Assembly (NCBI RefSeq): GCF_001952855.1
Contig: NZ_LPNO01000035.1
Location: forward strand, 328,951-392,950
Length of the DNA stretch: 64,000 bases
Source of the DNA: Pseudomonas sp. ATCC PTA-122608
GTDB taxonomy: Bacteria; Pseudomonadota; Gammaproteobacteria; Pseudomonadales; Pseudomonadaceae
Direction of reading: 5' to 3'
Below, piece by piece: positions 46,757 to 55,041 of this stretch; position 1 is the first letter of the stretch; the number at the start of each line of letters is the position of its first letter. The position numbers were made by a program, and so were the translations under genes. The notes under the pieces are model-generated. The model was given only the letters and a program-made list of their open reading frames with translations. It had not been told where the DNA came from and did no database searches.

Positions 46757-47584
46757 ATGCCTTATCACATCATTCTCCTGGTCCTGTTCGCCGCCTTACT
46801 GCACGCCAGTTGGAATGCGCTGCTGCGTGGCGGAGCCGACCGGCTCTGGTCGATGACGGTGATGTGCCTGGCAGTTGCCATCGCCAGTGGCGCAATCGCC
46901 TTGTTCCTGGAGCCGCCCGCGCCGGCCAGCTGGTTTTATGTGGTGCTGTCAGCGGTGCTGCATGTTGGCTACAACCTGTTCCTGGTGCGCAGCTACAAGG
47001 TGGGCGACCTGGGCCAAACCTATCCGATTTCACGCGGCTCCTCGCCGGTGCTGATCACCCTTGGCGCCGCGGTGTTTGCCGGGGAGAGCGTTTCGGCCAG
47101 CTCGCTGCTGGGCATTGCCCTGGTGTCTGGCGGGATTATTTCACTGGCGTTCAGGGGCCGCCGCCTGGCCGTGCCCAGCCTGCCCTACGCCCTGGGCACC
47201 GGGTGTTTCATTGCCGCCTACAGCGTCACCGATGGCATCGGCGCACGCCTGTCCGGTGCCCCGATGGCCTACACGGTCTGGATGTGCGCTCTGTGGGGCG
47301 TGTTGATGCCGGCGGTCTATATCGGCCTGCGTGGGGCAAAGAGTTTGTTCAGCGTGCGGCCCGGGTTCTTCACGGCGTTTGGCGGTGGATTGGTGTCGCT
47401 CCTGGCGTACGGAATCATCATCTATGCCATGGCCGGTGCGCCGATGGGGGCGGTGTCGGCCCTGCGCGAAACCAGCGTGTTGTTCGCGGCGCTGATTGGC
47501 TATTTCTTCCTCGGCGAGGCATTGACGGTGCGCAAGGTGCTGGCGTGTGCAGTGATTGCTACCGGCACCGTGCTCATTGGCTGA
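46757..47584 (+). CDS. EamA/DMT family transporter
   Basis: The 275-residue protein has ten predicted TM helices in two EamA repeats. The N-terminal SWNALLRGGADRLWS segment and VGYNLFLVRSYKVGDLGQTY near residue 75 are typical of the group with a YxxxxQxYP motif. It is a probable amino-acid or metabolite exporter. It follows a LysR gene and precedes an SDR gene by 43 bases, probably in one transcript with the SDR. Confidence 0.88.
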   Translation: MPYHIILLVLFAALLHASWNALLRGGADRLWSMTVMCLAVAIASGAIALFLEPPAPASWFYVVLSAVLHVGYNLFLVRSYKVGDLGQTYPISRGSSPVLITLGAAVFAGESVSASSLLGIALVSGGIISLAFRGRRLAVPSLPYALGTGCFIAAYSVTDGIGARLSGAPMAYTVWMCALWGVLMPAVYIGLRGAKSLFSVRPGFFTAFGGGLVSLLAYGIIIYAMAGAPMGAVSALRETSVLFAALIGYFFLGEALTVRKVLACAVIATGTVLIG

Positions 47585-47627
47585 GAACAGGTCACGCATT
47601 TCCCACCACCACATGAAGGTTTGCTCA

Positions 47628-48389
47628 ATGGATACCGTCTCGCAGGCACCGCTGATTCTGATAACGGGTGGAGGTCGTGGCGTTGGCGCCGCCACCGCGC
47701 GGCTGGCTGCCGCACAAGGTTATGACGTGGCGATCAGCTTCGTTTCCGACGAGTCTGCTGCCCTCGCGGTAGTGGCGGATGTAGAAGCAGCGGGGCGCCG
47801 GGCGTTGGCCGTGCGTGCAGACAGCGCAGACCCGGAGCAGGTCGTTCAGTTATTTGCGGCGATAGATCGGGCGTTCGGGCGCATTGACGTGCTGGTTAAC
47901 AATGCCGGAATCAATGCTTTGCAGTCCCGGGTCGAGGACCTGGCGTTCGAGCGCATGCAGCGGATTTTCGCGGTCAACGCGATCGGGCCGATGCTGTGTG
48001 CCCAGCAAGCGGTGAAGCGCATGTCGTTTCGTCATGATGGGCGGGGCGGTTCTGTGATCAATATCTCGTCGGCATCCGCCCGGCTTGGCAGCCCCAACGA
48101 ATACGTCGACTACGCTGCATCGAAAGGCGCGCTTGAGACCTTCACCATCGGGTTTGCCAAGGAAGTTGCCCGGGAGGGAATACGCGTCAACTGCATCCGC
48201 CCCGGGCATATCTACACCGACATTCACGCCAGCGGCGGAGAGCCGGGGCGGGTGGACCGCGTCAAGGATTCGATCCCCATGGGGCGCGGCGGTCAGCCTG
48301 AGGAAGTGGCCCGGGCGATCCTGTGGTTGGCAGGCGCCGAGGCATCCTTCATCACCGGCACGTTCCTGGATGTCACCGGCGGCAAATGA
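47628..48389 (+). CDS. Short-chain dehydrogenase/reductase (glucose-dehydrogenase/FabG-like)
   Basis: The 253-residue SDR has the cofactor motif TGGGRGVG near 11-18, NNAG near 91, catalytic Ser in ISSAS and YAASK, and the C-terminal ITGTFLDVTGGK. It should reduce or oxidise a carbonyl/alcohol with NAD(P). The start at 47628 has GAAGG upstream. It is downstream of the EamA gene. Substrate not inferable. Confidence 0.88.
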   Translation: MDTVSQAPLILITGGGRGVGAATARLAAAQGYDVAISFVSDESAALAVVADVEAAGRRALAVRADSADPEQVVQLFAAIDRAFGRIDVLVNNAGINALQSRVEDLAFERMQRIFAVNAIGPMLCAQQAVKRMSFRHDGRGGSVINISSASARLGSPNEYVDYAASKGALETFTIGFAKEVAREGIRVNCIRPGHIYTDIHASGGEPGRVDRVKDSIPMGRGGQPEEVARAILWLAGAEASFITGTFLDVTGGK

Positions 48390-48450
48390 GCAGCAGGGCG
48401 TGGCACCGAGGCTTCCTTCGGTAGGCCACGCCAGGCATGCTTGCGCACGG

Positions 48451-50511
48451 TCAGCTGTTGAGTTTGATCTGCTCCTTCGCCAGCTTCACCACATTCTCCA
48501 GGGTAAAACCGAACTGGGCCTGCAACTTGGCCAACGGCGCCGATGCGCCAAAGCTGTTCATCACCACCTTGGCCCCGGTCTGCCCGACGTAGCGGTCCCA
48601 ACCCAACGGGCCCGCCTGTTCCACCACCAGGCGTGCCTTCACCGTTGGCGGTAGCACGCTGTCGCGGTAGGCCTGGTCCTGTTCTTCGAACAGTTCCCAG
48701 CTCGGCATCGACACCACTTGCGCCGCCACGCCTTCAGACTTCAGTTGCTCATAGGCATCCACGGCCAGGCTGACTTCACTGCCGGTGGCCATCAGGATCA
48801 CCTGTGGCTTCTCGGCGCCGGCCAGCACATAAGCACCACGGGACGTGCCCGAGGCTGCGGCGTATTTCGTGCGATCCAGGGTCGGCAGATTCTGCCGCGA
48901 CAGCACCACGCAGGTCGGCCGGTGGGTCTGGGCCAGGGCGATCTTCCAGGCCTCCAGGGTTTCATTTGCGTCGCCTGGGCGCAGGGTCAACAAGCCCGGG
49001 GTGGCCCGCAGTTGGGTCAGGTGTTCGATGGGCTGGTGAGTGGGACCGTCTTCGCCGACACCAATCGAGTCATGGGTAAACACGAAAACCACCGGCAACT
49101 CCATGATTGCCGCGAGGCGAATCGGCGGCTTCATGTAGTCGCTGAACACCAGGAAAGTCGAGGTATACGGCCGCAGGTACGACAGCGCCATGCCGTTGGC
49201 AATCGCGCCCATCGCATGTTCACGAATACCGAAGTGCAGGTTGCGCCCGCCGTAGTTCTCGGCGCTGAAGCGCCCGGCGTCGTCGAACGTCAGGTTGGTC
49301 TTGGTGGACGGCGACAAGTCTGCCGAGCCTCCCAGCAGCCACGGGATCTGTTTCGCAAACGCATTCAACACCTCGCCACCGGCGGCACGGCTGGCGACGC
49401 CCTTGGCATCCGTGGCAAAGTTCGGCAGTTGCTCCTGCCAATGCTCGGGCATCTCGCCGGCACGCATGCGGCGCAGCTCATCGGCCAGTTCCGGCTCGTA
49501 CCGTTCCAGATGGGACAGGGTTTCAGTCCATTGCTCATACAGCGGCTTGCTGCGTTTAAGCAGCGCATCCCGCAGGACCGTGCGCGCTTCATCCGGTACC
49601 AGGAAGCTTGAGTCTTCAGGCCAGCCGTAAGCGGCTTTGGTCAGGCGGATCTCTTTTTCGCCCAAGGGCTCGCCATGGGCCGACGCGGTGTTGTGCTTGT
49701 GAGGCGAGCCATAGCCGATCACGCTGTCGACCACGATCAGCGTCGGTGCCCCGGTGTTTTTCTGGAACGTGCTCAGGGCGTCGCTCAGGGCCAGCAGGTT
49801 GTTCGCATCGGTGACGTGCAAGGTGTGCCAGCCATAGGCCTGGAAACGCTTGATCACGTCTTCGCTGAAGGCCAGTTCGGTATGACCTTCGATGCTGATG
49901 GTGTTGTTATCGTAGATCCAGCACAGGTTATCCAGCTTCAAGTGCCCGGCGATGGACGCGGCCTCGCTGCTGATACCTTCCATCATGTCGCCGTCGCCGC
50001 ACAGGGTGTAGACGTTGTAGTCGAACAGCACCTGGTCGTCACGGTTGAAACGCTTGGCCAGCCAACGCTCGGCCATCGCCATGCCGACGCTGTTGGCGCA
50101 ACCCTGACCCAGAGGCCCGGTGGTGGTTTCTACCCCCGTGGTCATGCGGTATTCAGGGTGGCCAGGAGTTTTTGAGCTCATCTGCCGGAACTGCTTGATG
50201 TCGTCCAGGCTGATGGCCGGCTGGCCGGAGCGCTTGCCGTGGGCGTCAATCTCCACCACGCCCGCCAGGTGCAACAGCGAATACAACAGCATCGAGGCAT
50301 GGCCCACCGACAACACGAAACGGTCACGGTTAGGCCAGTCGGGGTGCTCGGGGTGATACCGCAGGAATCGGCTCCACAAGGTGTAACCGACGGGCGCCAG
50401 GCCCATGGGCGTACCGGGGTGGCCGGAGTTGGCCTTCTGCACGGCGTCCATGGCGAGGGTACGAAGGGTGTTGATGCACTGGGTGTCGACAGCGTTGGCA
50501 GCGTGATTCAT
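48451..50511 (-). CDS. tktA: Transketolase
   Basis: The 686-residue thiamine-diphosphate enzyme has the N-terminal KANSGHPGTPMGLAPVGYTL, the ThDP-binding GDGDMMEGISSEAAS (about 155-169), the transketolase signature around FNRDDQ...YDNNTISIEG, the middle THDSIGVGEDGPTHQPIEHL and a C-terminal regulatory domain. It should transfer two-carbon units between ketoses and aldoses in the pentose phosphate pathway. The neighbours here are not the usual epd-pgk-fba arrangement. Full-length for the family (about 660-690). Confidence 0.95.
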   Translation of the reverse strand: MNHAANAVDTQCINTLRTLAMDAVQKANSGHPGTPMGLAPVGYTLWSRFLRYHPEHPDWPNRDRFVLSVGHASMLLYSLLHLAGVVEIDAHGKRSGQPAISLDDIKQFRQMSSKTPGHPEYRMTTGVETTTGPLGQGCANSVGMAMAERWLAKRFNRDDQVLFDYNVYTLCGDGDMMEGISSEAASIAGHLKLDNLCWIYDNNTISIEGHTELAFSEDVIKRFQAYGWHTLHVTDANNLLALSDALSTFQKNTGAPTLIVVDSVIGYGSPHKHNTASAHGEPLGEKEIRLTKAAYGWPEDSSFLVPDEARTVLRDALLKRSKPLYEQWTETLSHLERYEPELADELRRMRAGEMPEHWQEQLPNFATDAKGVASRAAGGEVLNAFAKQIPWLLGGSADLSPSTKTNLTFDDAGRFSAENYGGRNLHFGIREHAMGAIANGMALSYLRPYTSTFLVFSDYMKPPIRLAAIMELPVVFVFTHDSIGVGEDGPTHQPIEHLTQLRATPGLLTLRPGDANETLEAWKIALAQTHRPTCVVLSRQNLPTLDRTKYAAASGTSRGAYVLAGAEKPQVILMATGSEVSLAVDAYEQLKSEGVAAQVVSMPSWELFEEQDQAYRDSVLPPTVKARLVVEQAGPLGWDRYVGQTGAKVVMNSFGASAPLAKLQAQFGFTLENVVKLAKEQIKLNS

Positions 50512-50700
50512 GGAACCTGTTCTCCATCGGGTGACGATCTACAGTGGAGGGCAGGGTGGACCAAAGGTTTTATGAAATCGTCTGCCCAGCGACGAACGGG
50601 GACGCAAACGCGGCAGGTTGATCTCAAACATGACAAGAGCCCATCGGATGGGCTAGCTTCAAGGGGCATTCAGTCATTGATCAACTTGCGGAGGTACTCC

Positions 50701-50922
50701 ATGCCAGTGAAACACGACCTGTATCAGGACTTGGGTTTGAGCAAGGAAGCTGTCGACGGGCGCAGAGCCAAGGACCCTCATTTGAACGCGCTGTTTGATA
50801 GATATAAAACTGTCGATGAGCTGGTGCTTAGCGCTGAGAAGGCCGCAGGCAGCGATGATGAGCTGAAGAAATTGAAGGAGAAGCGCTTGTTGGTTAAAGA
50901 TGAGATCGCCAAGCTTTTGTGA
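50701..50922 (+). CDS. DUF465 (YdcH-like) small coiled-coil protein
   Basis: The 73-residue protein reads as one charged helical hairpin with DPHLNALFDRYKTVDELV and LKKLKEKRLLVKDEIAKLL, the YdcH/DUF465 pattern. A strong GCGGAGG ribosome site precedes the ATG at 50701, so the longer upstream frame is rejected. Function unknown; members are small cytosolic proteins. Confidence 0.88.
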   Translation: MPVKHDLYQDLGLSKEAVDGRRAKDPHLNALFDRYKTVDELVLSAEKAAGSDDELKKLKEKRLLVKDEIAKLL

Positions 50923-50948
50923 TCAGCGACACGCCTTAAGCGAAGGTC

Positions 50949-50972
50949 TCGAGCGAGCAACCGCTCGCTCGA
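50949..50972. terminator. Hairpin between convergent genes, likely bidirectional terminator
   Basis: Perfect ten-base arms TCGAGCGAGC (50949-50958) and GCTCGCTCGA (50963-50972) with a four-base loop lie between the DUF465 stop and the oxidase stop. No long T tract follows, so it is a weak intrinsic terminator. Confidence 0.5.
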
Positions 50973-50996
50973 CACATATATAAGTTTAAGCGAGAG

Positions 50997-52154
50997 CTAA
51001 TGATCCTCAAATCTTGACGGAGAAAAAGCCGAAATAGAAATCTTCGTCTGGCTCCCGCATGCCAAGTTTGCTAATGCGTCGCCTATAGCCGGTGCAAATT
51101 TGAATCCATGCCCTGAGCACGCAGATGCGAAATACACTGAGCTCAGCCTCGTGGAAGGGCCTAGTAGAAAAGACTCATCATGGCTCACTGTGTAGAAGCA
51201 GTTCCTCGCTCGCACCCGCGAACAATCAAGGTTAGGAAATATTGCTGCTACAGCAGCAGAAATTTCTTCAATAGATTTTGGCGATACAGGGACCGTCTTC
51301 CAGGCAGGAATAGAGGGGTTTTGTTGCCGGTTGTGAAAACCGATTTTTACGCCAGGTTCACTGCTGTTTATCGACGGAACGCCGTAAAGCAGTCCTCCAT
51401 CCGGGAGTTCGTAAAGGAATACTGGAAAATTTTTATGAGAGAAAAGGTGTTCCGAACCGTTCTTCGGGGTGAACCAGTAAACAGGTACTTGGCGCGGTTC
51501 CAGGTAAGTCTTGAGTTCCGGCATCAGGTGATCGGCGATCCATGGCCCTGTGGTAATAATTACCGCCCCAGCGGTGTAGGTGTGACCATTTCTGGTCCTC
51601 AAGCGCACTCCTGATTCCAAGTTCTCAAGGGTGGTGACGCTTTCGCCGAACAACGTTACTGCGCCCTGACGAACTGCTTCATTCAACATACCGAGTCTCG
51701 CGTCGCTCGCAGATATGGCATAGGCGCCGGGCTCATAAACGGCTCGCATCTCATCAGGGGCGTTATATGCTGGAAGATTGTGCCGGATTTTCGATGTGTT
51801 CCAGAGCTCGTGCTCTATTCCTCCTTTCCGGGCGGTTTCAATGCTCCCTGCTACTACACGGCTCGACTCGGGTCCGATGAATACGCCTCCCGTGGGAAAG
51901 AGAAGCTGCCTATCTCCGTATAGGTCAAGCTCACGCCACAGATCGTCCGCTCGGTTCAATAAGGGAAGGTATTTTTCACCTTCCCAGTATGCTCTGCGAA
52001 AAATTCTTGATCCGCCATGGGATGATCCATAGCAATGTGTAGGGCCGGCCGCTTCAATTCCCAACACTCTTTTACAGTTTGGTGCCAATCTCCAAAGCGT
52101 AGCTGCGCCAACAATTCCGAGGCCGATTACCACAACGTCATAGTTGTTTTTCAT
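50997..52154 (-). CDS. MSOX-family FAD amino-acid oxidase (sarcosine/N-methyl-tryptophan/pipecolate oxidase type)
   Basis: The 385-residue protein has an FAD-binding motif VIGLGIVGAATLW (about 9-21) and the GSSHGGSRIFRRAYWEGEKY segment diagnostic of monomeric sarcosine oxidase/MTOX. A C-terminal ASACSGHGFKFAP holds Cys346, matching the covalent FAD-linking position of this family. It should oxidise a secondary amino acid or imine, yielding hydrogen peroxide. It is the last gene of the four-gene operon and overlaps the transporter stop by four bases. In relatives such as NikD the substrate is a cyclic imino acid; the real one here is unknown. Confidence 0.85.
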   Translation of the reverse strand: MKNNYDVVVIGLGIVGAATLWRLAPNCKRVLGIEAAGPTHCYGSSHGGSRIFRRAYWEGEKYLPLLNRADDLWRELDLYGDRQLLFPTGGVFIGPESSRVVAGSIETARKGGIEHELWNTSKIRHNLPAYNAPDEMRAVYEPGAYAISASDARLGMLNEAVRQGAVTLFGESVTTLENLESGVRLRTRNGHTYTAGAVIITTGPWIADHLMPELKTYLEPRQVPVYWFTPKNGSEHLFSHKNFPVFLYELPDGGLLYGVPSINSSEPGVKIGFHNRQQNPSIPAWKTVPVSPKSIEEISAAVAAIFPNLDCSRVRARNCFYTVSHDESFLLGPSTRLSSVYFASACSGHGFKFAPAIGDALANLACGSQTKISISAFSPSRFEDH

Positions 52155-53065
52155 TTGGTCAGCCTCTCTGGTCGAATTAAGCTGATTATTAGTTCATAAA
52201 GCAGTAGGAGTGCTAGTGCGCCTATCGTCGCGACGAATAAAATCAAGGAGTTTGTGGATATTGATTGTTTGTAAAATAGCAAAGCGACTGTTAGTTGGGT
52301 GGTTGGTAGTACGAACTGAAAAAATCCCATCATGGATAGTGGTATTTTTCTTGTCGCTGATGAGAACATTATAAGAGGTACAATCGATACTGCGCCAGCC
52401 AGCCAGATTATAAAGCTTGATTGAGTTGATAGTTCGTTTGGCCACGCGGGTGTCCAGTCATATATCATAATAATGAAAATTAGACATGTGCTCAAAAACG
52501 CAGTTTCGATAAATAATCCGTTTATTGCGTTTAAAGGTGTCGTTTTTTTAAAGCAGGTGTATGCTCCCCAGGTCGTGGCAATTACTATGTATGTCCAATG
52601 GTTGAGTTCGTCGCTGTAGAGGATAAGTAGTGCGGACGAGCAGAGCGCTATTATGATAGATAATACCTGCGTCTTTCGGAGGGTTTCTCGATAACAAAAG
52701 ACACCTATGGCGATTGATACGAGCGGAGCAAGCAGGTAGCCAAATCCGCTTTCTAAGATGTAACCGTTTACAGAGGCCCATATGAATGCTGTCCAGTTGG
52801 CAGCCACTAATAAGGAGGCTATACATTGTGAGGCTAGTGCTTCTATTTTGGTTTTTCTAATTTCATATAGGCCTTCCTTCAAATAAACAATAAGTGACAA
52901 TAAGACTAGTGAAAGTATAATTCGATAAGCTACAAGTGTTTGAGGTGATACGTCGCTTAGCTCGCGCCAGTAAAGAGAAGATGCGCCTAAAAGAATGTTG
53001 GCTCCTATGCCCAAACAGATTGCCATCGCATGGTTCTCAGACTGGCGTGATGGGTGACTTATCAT
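52151..53065 (-). CDS. rarD: EamA-type transporter, RarD-like
   Basis: The 304-residue protein has ten predicted TM helices. The pattern ANILLGASSLYWRELSDVSP, then LVAANWTAFIWASVNGYILE and SGFGYLLAPLV, is typical of the RarD subgroup of EamA proteins. It probably exports the product of the operon. The start at 53065 (MISHPSRQ) is chosen because upstream codons overlap the methyltransferase gene, but no strong ribosome site is visible. AT-rich codon use distinguishes it from chromosomal neighbours. Confidence 0.8.
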   Translation of the reverse strand: MISHPSRQSENHAMAICLGIGANILLGASSLYWRELSDVSPQTLVAYRIILSLVLLSLIVYLKEGLYEIRKTKIEALASQCIASLLVAANWTAFIWASVNGYILESGFGYLLAPLVSIAIGVFCYRETLRKTQVLSIIIALCSSALLILYSDELNHWTYIVIATTWGAYTCFKKTTPLNAINGLFIETAFLSTCLIFIIMIYDWTPAWPNELSTQSSFIIWLAGAVSIVPLIMFSSATRKIPLSMMGFFQFVLPTTQLTVALLFYKQSISTNSLILFVATIGALALLLLYELIISLIRPERLTK

Positions 53066-53069
53066 TTTT

Positions 53070-53933
53070 TCATACTTTACGATGAAAGAATTCGACAATT
53101 TCATACGACCAGTAGATATTCCCATGCTGATCTGTGGAGTAAGCTGCTAAGTCTTTTTTTCGCCAATTTTCAAATTCATCCTTCAAGGCATGGCTCATCA
53201 TCCGCCATTGGGCTGAATAGTAAAGTAAAGGGAATGTATGTCGTTCTATTAGCTTATAGCTCAGCGGTGGAACACCCTGATGCTTTTCGTGATATCTTTT
53301 TAATATGTCGCGTATGCCTACTAGTGAGTTCAGCCCTATAATGGCTCGTCCCGTTTTGCTGAGATGTGCGGGGAGCTCATCAAGAAAGCGAGTAACTACT
53401 TCGTCACCATAAAACATCGCGCGTGTAGGGATTTGTCCTTGTTGTTTTATACTTCTCAATTCATCAAGCAGGGAGTTGGAAGGTGTCCGCCATCCCGGCG
53501 GATTGAAGAGGATTGTGTGAAATCTATCCTTCGGTATGCTTTCGAATAGATCGCTCACATGGAAAGATATTTTCTCATCTGTGAAGTTTATTGATTCATG
53601 GGTTTTCGCTTGTTTAATTGAGCTTTTAGATATGTCGGTAGCTGTAACGTGTTCATTGCCCAGCTTTCTCATTAGAAGTGCGTGTATGCCACTTCCTGTC
53701 CCCATATCCAGAAAGCTACTGTTCAGTGTCAAGTGATCTGATGTGCGGACTAAATAGCTGCCCAGTCTTAATCCTGCGAGACTTACATTGAAAATCTGAG
53801 GGGTATGAATTAGTTCTAAGCTTTGCCCTAGGCCGAAGTAAGTTTCATACGTTTCATCTTGGTTGTGCGAATAGCATGAATCACCTACTGAGTTTGGCCA
53901 TCCAGGGGCGCCATGATCGATTAGTCCCAGCAT
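53070..53933 (-). CDS. Class I SAM-dependent methyltransferase (PrmA/PrmC-like small-domain type)
   Basis: The 287-residue protein has SAM motif I LDMGTGSGIHALL (about 75-87), an acidic motif II (TATDIS, Asp100) and NPPGW at 144-148. The NPP(Y/G) motif is used by N-methylating enzymes acting on amide, amino or planar nitrogen groups. Its role in the operon is probably methylation of an amino-acid-derived compound. It starts two bases after the reductase gene ends and is four bases from the transporter. Specific substrate unknown. Confidence 0.75.
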   Translation of the reverse strand: MLGLIDHGAPGWPNSVGDSCYSHNQDETYETYFGLGQSLELIHTPQIFNVSLAGLRLGSYLVRTSDHLTLNSSFLDMGTGSGIHALLMRKLGNEHVTATDISKSSIKQAKTHESINFTDEKISFHVSDLFESIPKDRFHTILFNPPGWRTPSNSLLDELRSIKQQGQIPTRAMFYGDEVVTRFLDELPAHLSKTGRAIIGLNSLVGIRDILKRYHEKHQGVPPLSYKLIERHTFPLLYYSAQWRMMSHALKDEFENWRKKDLAAYSTDQHGNIYWSYEIVEFFHRKV

Positions 53934-53935
53934 GT

Positions 53936-54739
53936 CTATCTCCCTTCGCCTAATAACTTCGCGCGTTGGCTAGCCTGCTTTAGGCCATCAACAATGATTG
54001 TGTTCATTTGATGCTCATCAAAAAATTGGATTGCCCGCTCTGTGGTGCCTTTAGCAGTCATCACTTTTTTACACAGATCCAAAGGTAGATCCGCGCTTTC
54101 AACCAATAAGGCACTAGTACCTCGGAGGAGTTGATTAACGATCTGATGCGCACTATTTTCGTTGAAGCCAGAAAAGATAGCGTATTCACGTAGTGAATTG
54201 GCAAAGTAGGCAACGTAAGCGGGGCCTCCGCCGACTAATGCTGTCGCGCTATCGAAGAGTTCTTCTTCCGCGAGCAGAAATTTACCTATCCCGGAGAATA
54301 GACGTTGAGCGATCTCGCGATTTTCTTTACTAAGGTTCGGTGCATAGCAAAGCACTGTAATGCCTTCGGCCACTGCGCAAGGGATGTTTGGCATGGCTCG
54401 ACAAAGTTGTGTTGCGCTCAAGGTTTTGTGTAGTTCGAATAATTTTATTCCCGCCATCACGGAAATAATTAGTCCTGAATGGTTTTGAACTGAATTGCAG
54501 GTTTTCGAAAATTCTGAAAATGCCTGGGGCGGGATGGCGAGTATTAAAGTTTCATAACCTGTTAGTTTCGGAATTTTTTCATGTGCGTTTATCCCTGCAC
54601 GTACAAGATTGCTTCGAAGGAGCCTGTTAGACTCGATGATGAGTATAGAAGTTTCAAGATTTGATTGTTTCAATCCAAGGAATATGGCTATGCCCATATG
54701 CCCGGCTCCGACGATGACGATATTATGTGTTACTGTCAT
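53936..54739 (-). CDS. Pyrroline-5-carboxylate-reductase-like protein
   Basis: The 267-residue protein has the Rossmann motif IVIVGAGHMGIAI (about 7-19). The C-terminal dimerisation domain of ProC carries LVGGGPAYVAYFANSLREYA and VMTAKGTTERAI. It should reduce a cyclic imine (P5C or an analogue) with NAD(P)H. It is probably not the housekeeping proC: it is AT-rich, heads an accessory operon and the C-terminal signature is diverged. GGAGG stands four bases before the ATG. First gene of the four-gene unit. Confidence 0.85.
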   Translation of the reverse strand: MTVTHNIVIVGAGHMGIAIFLGLKQSNLETSILIIESNRLLRSNLVRAGINAHEKIPKLTGYETLILAIPPQAFSEFSKTCNSVQNHSGLIISVMAGIKLFELHKTLSATQLCRAMPNIPCAVAEGITVLCYAPNLSKENREIAQRLFSGIGKFLLAEEELFDSATALVGGGPAYVAYFANSLREYAIFSGFNENSAHQIVNQLLRGTSALLVESADLPLDLCKKVMTAKGTTERAIQFFDEHQMNTIIVDGLKQASQRAKLLGEGR

Positions 54740-55041
54740 AAAACCTCCAACTTCTCAGGCGCTTTGCGCTTTGCGTTGTTTTGGTCTTGAACAGTTTCAG
54801 CATCGTATCAATGTGGGTTTATATCAAACCATAGGCTTCCTAAATCGGCGTAGTCCCTTTCCGTTCATTTTGAAGTAGGTCGTGCGAAAGCAATTACCGT
54901 CGTTGCATTGCATTTCCACATTTGTTCAGAATTGCCTGAAAGACAGCGGCACCGCCGCTGCCTATCATGCCAACCGTTCGCCCGGCACTGGGGCTCTTAG
55001 ACGGCGCATGGAATGCGCTGTGGCCGGGCGAACTCTCTCTT
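54740..55041. other. Intergenic region upstream of the reductase-led operon
   Basis: This 302-base gap should hold the promoter of the minus-strand operon; a possible -10 (GATATAAAC on the minus strand, near 54810) is AT-rich. It also holds the long inverted repeat at 54976-55033 that follows the HglS gene. No gene is supported. Confidence 0.4.
54976..55033. repeat. Perfect 11-base inverted repeat with 36-base loop
   Basis: Arms GTTCGCCCGGC (54976-54986) and GCCGGGCGAAC (55023-55033) are perfectly complementary. It lies directly after the stop of the minus-strand HglS gene and has no T tract. It could be a terminator or an RNA stability element. Confidence 0.45.
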
